Notes under the pieces: model-generated | Database searches by the model: none | The model's input: the letters and a program-made list of their open reading frames with translations, nothing else | What the model was told of the DNA's origin: nothing | Shown: positions 63,114 to 64,000 of the stretch, one piece after another | Layout: the number at the start of each line of letters is the position of its first letter | Numbering within the stretch: the first letter of the stretch is position 1 | Source of the DNA: Candidatus Aquicultor sp. | GTDB lineage: Bacteria; Actinomycetota; Aquicultoria; Aquicultorales; Aquicultoraceae | DNA length: 64,000 nucleotides | Direction: 5' to 3' | Assembly (NCBI GenBank): GCA_036504445.1 | Contig: DASXVE010000028.1 | Span: 1-64,000 of the forward strand | Made by a program: the position numbers and the translations under genes

Positions 63114-64000
63114 ATGACATTATTAAATCATAATAAGGTCAAAATATTATTATCGATAAACGATACTATAAGCGGCACTCTTGATTTAAAGGAGCTGATA
63201 CAGCAGCTCGCGGATATAATTTCGGAATCGTTCGGCTTTCCTCGCGTCGCGATCGATCTAACCGAACGATCGGGAGAGATCGTAATCAGCGCGGTTCATG
63301 GATATCCGGGCGAGCTTGTCGGTCGCCCGGTCGACCTTCTTGCTTTCAATCCTGATTTCGCGCGCCTCCTAACAGGAGAAGTCCTGATTATTGATTACGA
63401 TGATCCGTCTCTACCGCCGGCCTCACGCAAAGCTCTTGACGAAGTTAATGCATTGCGGTTGTTAAACGTGCCCATTATGCGTGCGGGAAGGCTCCTTGGA
63501 ATAATCGTCGCCGACGAGCCCGGTGTGAAGCGCACTTTTACCGAAGACGAGATGCGTCTCTTAAGTGCTATAGCAAACCAAGTGGCGTTGGCCGTAGAGA
63601 ATTCACATTATTACGAGGAGCAGCACGAGGCGGCTACTGAAATCAGAGAATCGCGAAAGCAAGTTCTCGATATCCTTGAAAGCATCAATGATGCCTTCTT
63701 TGCCATGGATAACGATTGGCGATTTACCTACGTAAACACAAAAGCCGCGGAACTTATCGGCAAGCCCAAAGAGGAGTTGCTGTTTAGAAACATGTGGGAA
63801 GCGGTACCATGGCTGGCGGGTTCTATTTTTGAAATTGAGTACCGCAAAGCGAAGACGGAGATGAGACCGGTCTCGTTTGAAGCACCCTTCCTGCCGCCCA
63901 GTCGCTGGTTAGAGGTACGAGTTTATCCTTATGAGAACGGCATCTCCGTATATATCGCCGACATTACGGAGCGAAAGCAAGCTGAAGAAGCCCTCGAAGA
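63114..64000 (+). CDS. GAF-PAS sensor protein, 3' partial
   Basis: 295 codons visible, frame open at the window edge. Start ATG 63114 (MTLLNHNKVKILLSINDTIS). GAF domain about 10-165 (LADIISESFGFPRVAIDLTE, FTEDEMRLLSAIANQVALAV). A PAS domain about 185-290 starts LDILESINDAFFAMDNDWRF and ends in VYIADITERKQAEEAL. The linker and the following coiled coil suggest more domains downstream, possibly a histidine kinase. The PAS domain is homologous to those of the two preceding genes but more diverged. Confidence 0.88.
   Translation, partial: MTLLNHNKVKILLSINDTISGTLDLKELIQQLADIISESFGFPRVAIDLTERSGEIVISAVHGYPGELVGRPVDLLAFNPDFARLLTGEVLIIDYDDPSLPPASRKALDEVNALRLLNVPIMRAGRLLGIIVADEPGVKRTFTEDEMRLLSAIANQVALAVENSHYYEEQHEAATEIRESRKQVLDILESINDAFFAMDNDWRFTYVNTKAAELIGKPKEELLFRNMWEAVPWLAGSIFEIEYRKAKTEMRPVSFEAPFLPPSRWLEVRVYPYENGISVYIADITERKQAEEALE

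Overview
The window looks like chromosome of a deep-branching, probably anaerobic actinobacterium. Evidence is the DUF881 / small basic protein / DUF881 trio, a zinc-ribbon FHA protein followed by a MerR/FtsR-like regulator, an RsiG-like c-di-GMP/anti-sigma protein, and a guanylyltransferase fused to a phosphomannomutase-like domain. A multiheme cytochrome, DsrC and a sulfide:quinone-oxidoreductase-like flavoprotein point to redox and sulfur metabolism. No rRNA, tRNA or CRISPR array was recognised. The lineage is inferred from gene content only.

Layout. 1-1.9 kb: end of a multiheme cytochrome interrupted by an in-frame TGA. 2-10.3 kb (minus): dprA, comM, an SLH surface protein, yraN, then the MerR / FHA / small protein / RsiG-like group. 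10.5-14.8 kb (minus): complete glycine cleavage operon gcvT-gcvH-gcvPA-gcvPB. 15-25 kb: typA, envelope proteins, a decayed M23 peptidase, D,D-carboxypeptidase, nicotinate phosphoribosyltransferase, STAS, ACT and phenylacetate-CoA ligase genes. 25-36.5 kb (minus): VanW protein, DUF881/Sbp, two hexose-phosphate enzymes, MBL hydrolase, pgsA, SRPBCC and a class III aminotransferase. 36.5-42.7 kb: dsrC, the SQR-like gene (also with an in-frame TGA), a PRC-barrel protein, a TPR protein and a polar amino-acid ABC transporter. 58.4-64 kb: polysaccharide deacetylase and three PAS/GAF sensor genes.

Most striking region. 42.8-58.1 kb is a complete casposon: a Cas1-encoding self-synthesising transposon. 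It has 36-bp terminal inverted repeats (32/36 identical) and a 14-16 bp target-site duplication. It encodes Cas1 with all catalytic residues and a C-terminal zinc-finger tail, a large family-B DNA polymerase with intact exonuclease and polymerase motifs, an HNH nuclease and a MerR-type HTH protein. It also carries cargo that includes HEPN-like, probably defence-related proteins. There is no Cas2, Cas4, effector or CRISPR array.

Second theme. Two redox genes carry an in-frame TGA, each followed by a hairpin that fits the bacterial SECIS pattern. In the SQR-like gene the TGA falls where relatives have a conserved C-terminal cysteine, and the family's C-terminus resumes in the same frame right after it. 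The cytochrome gene continues with three more CxxCH haem motifs but has no second signal peptide. Both are best explained as selenocysteine codons.
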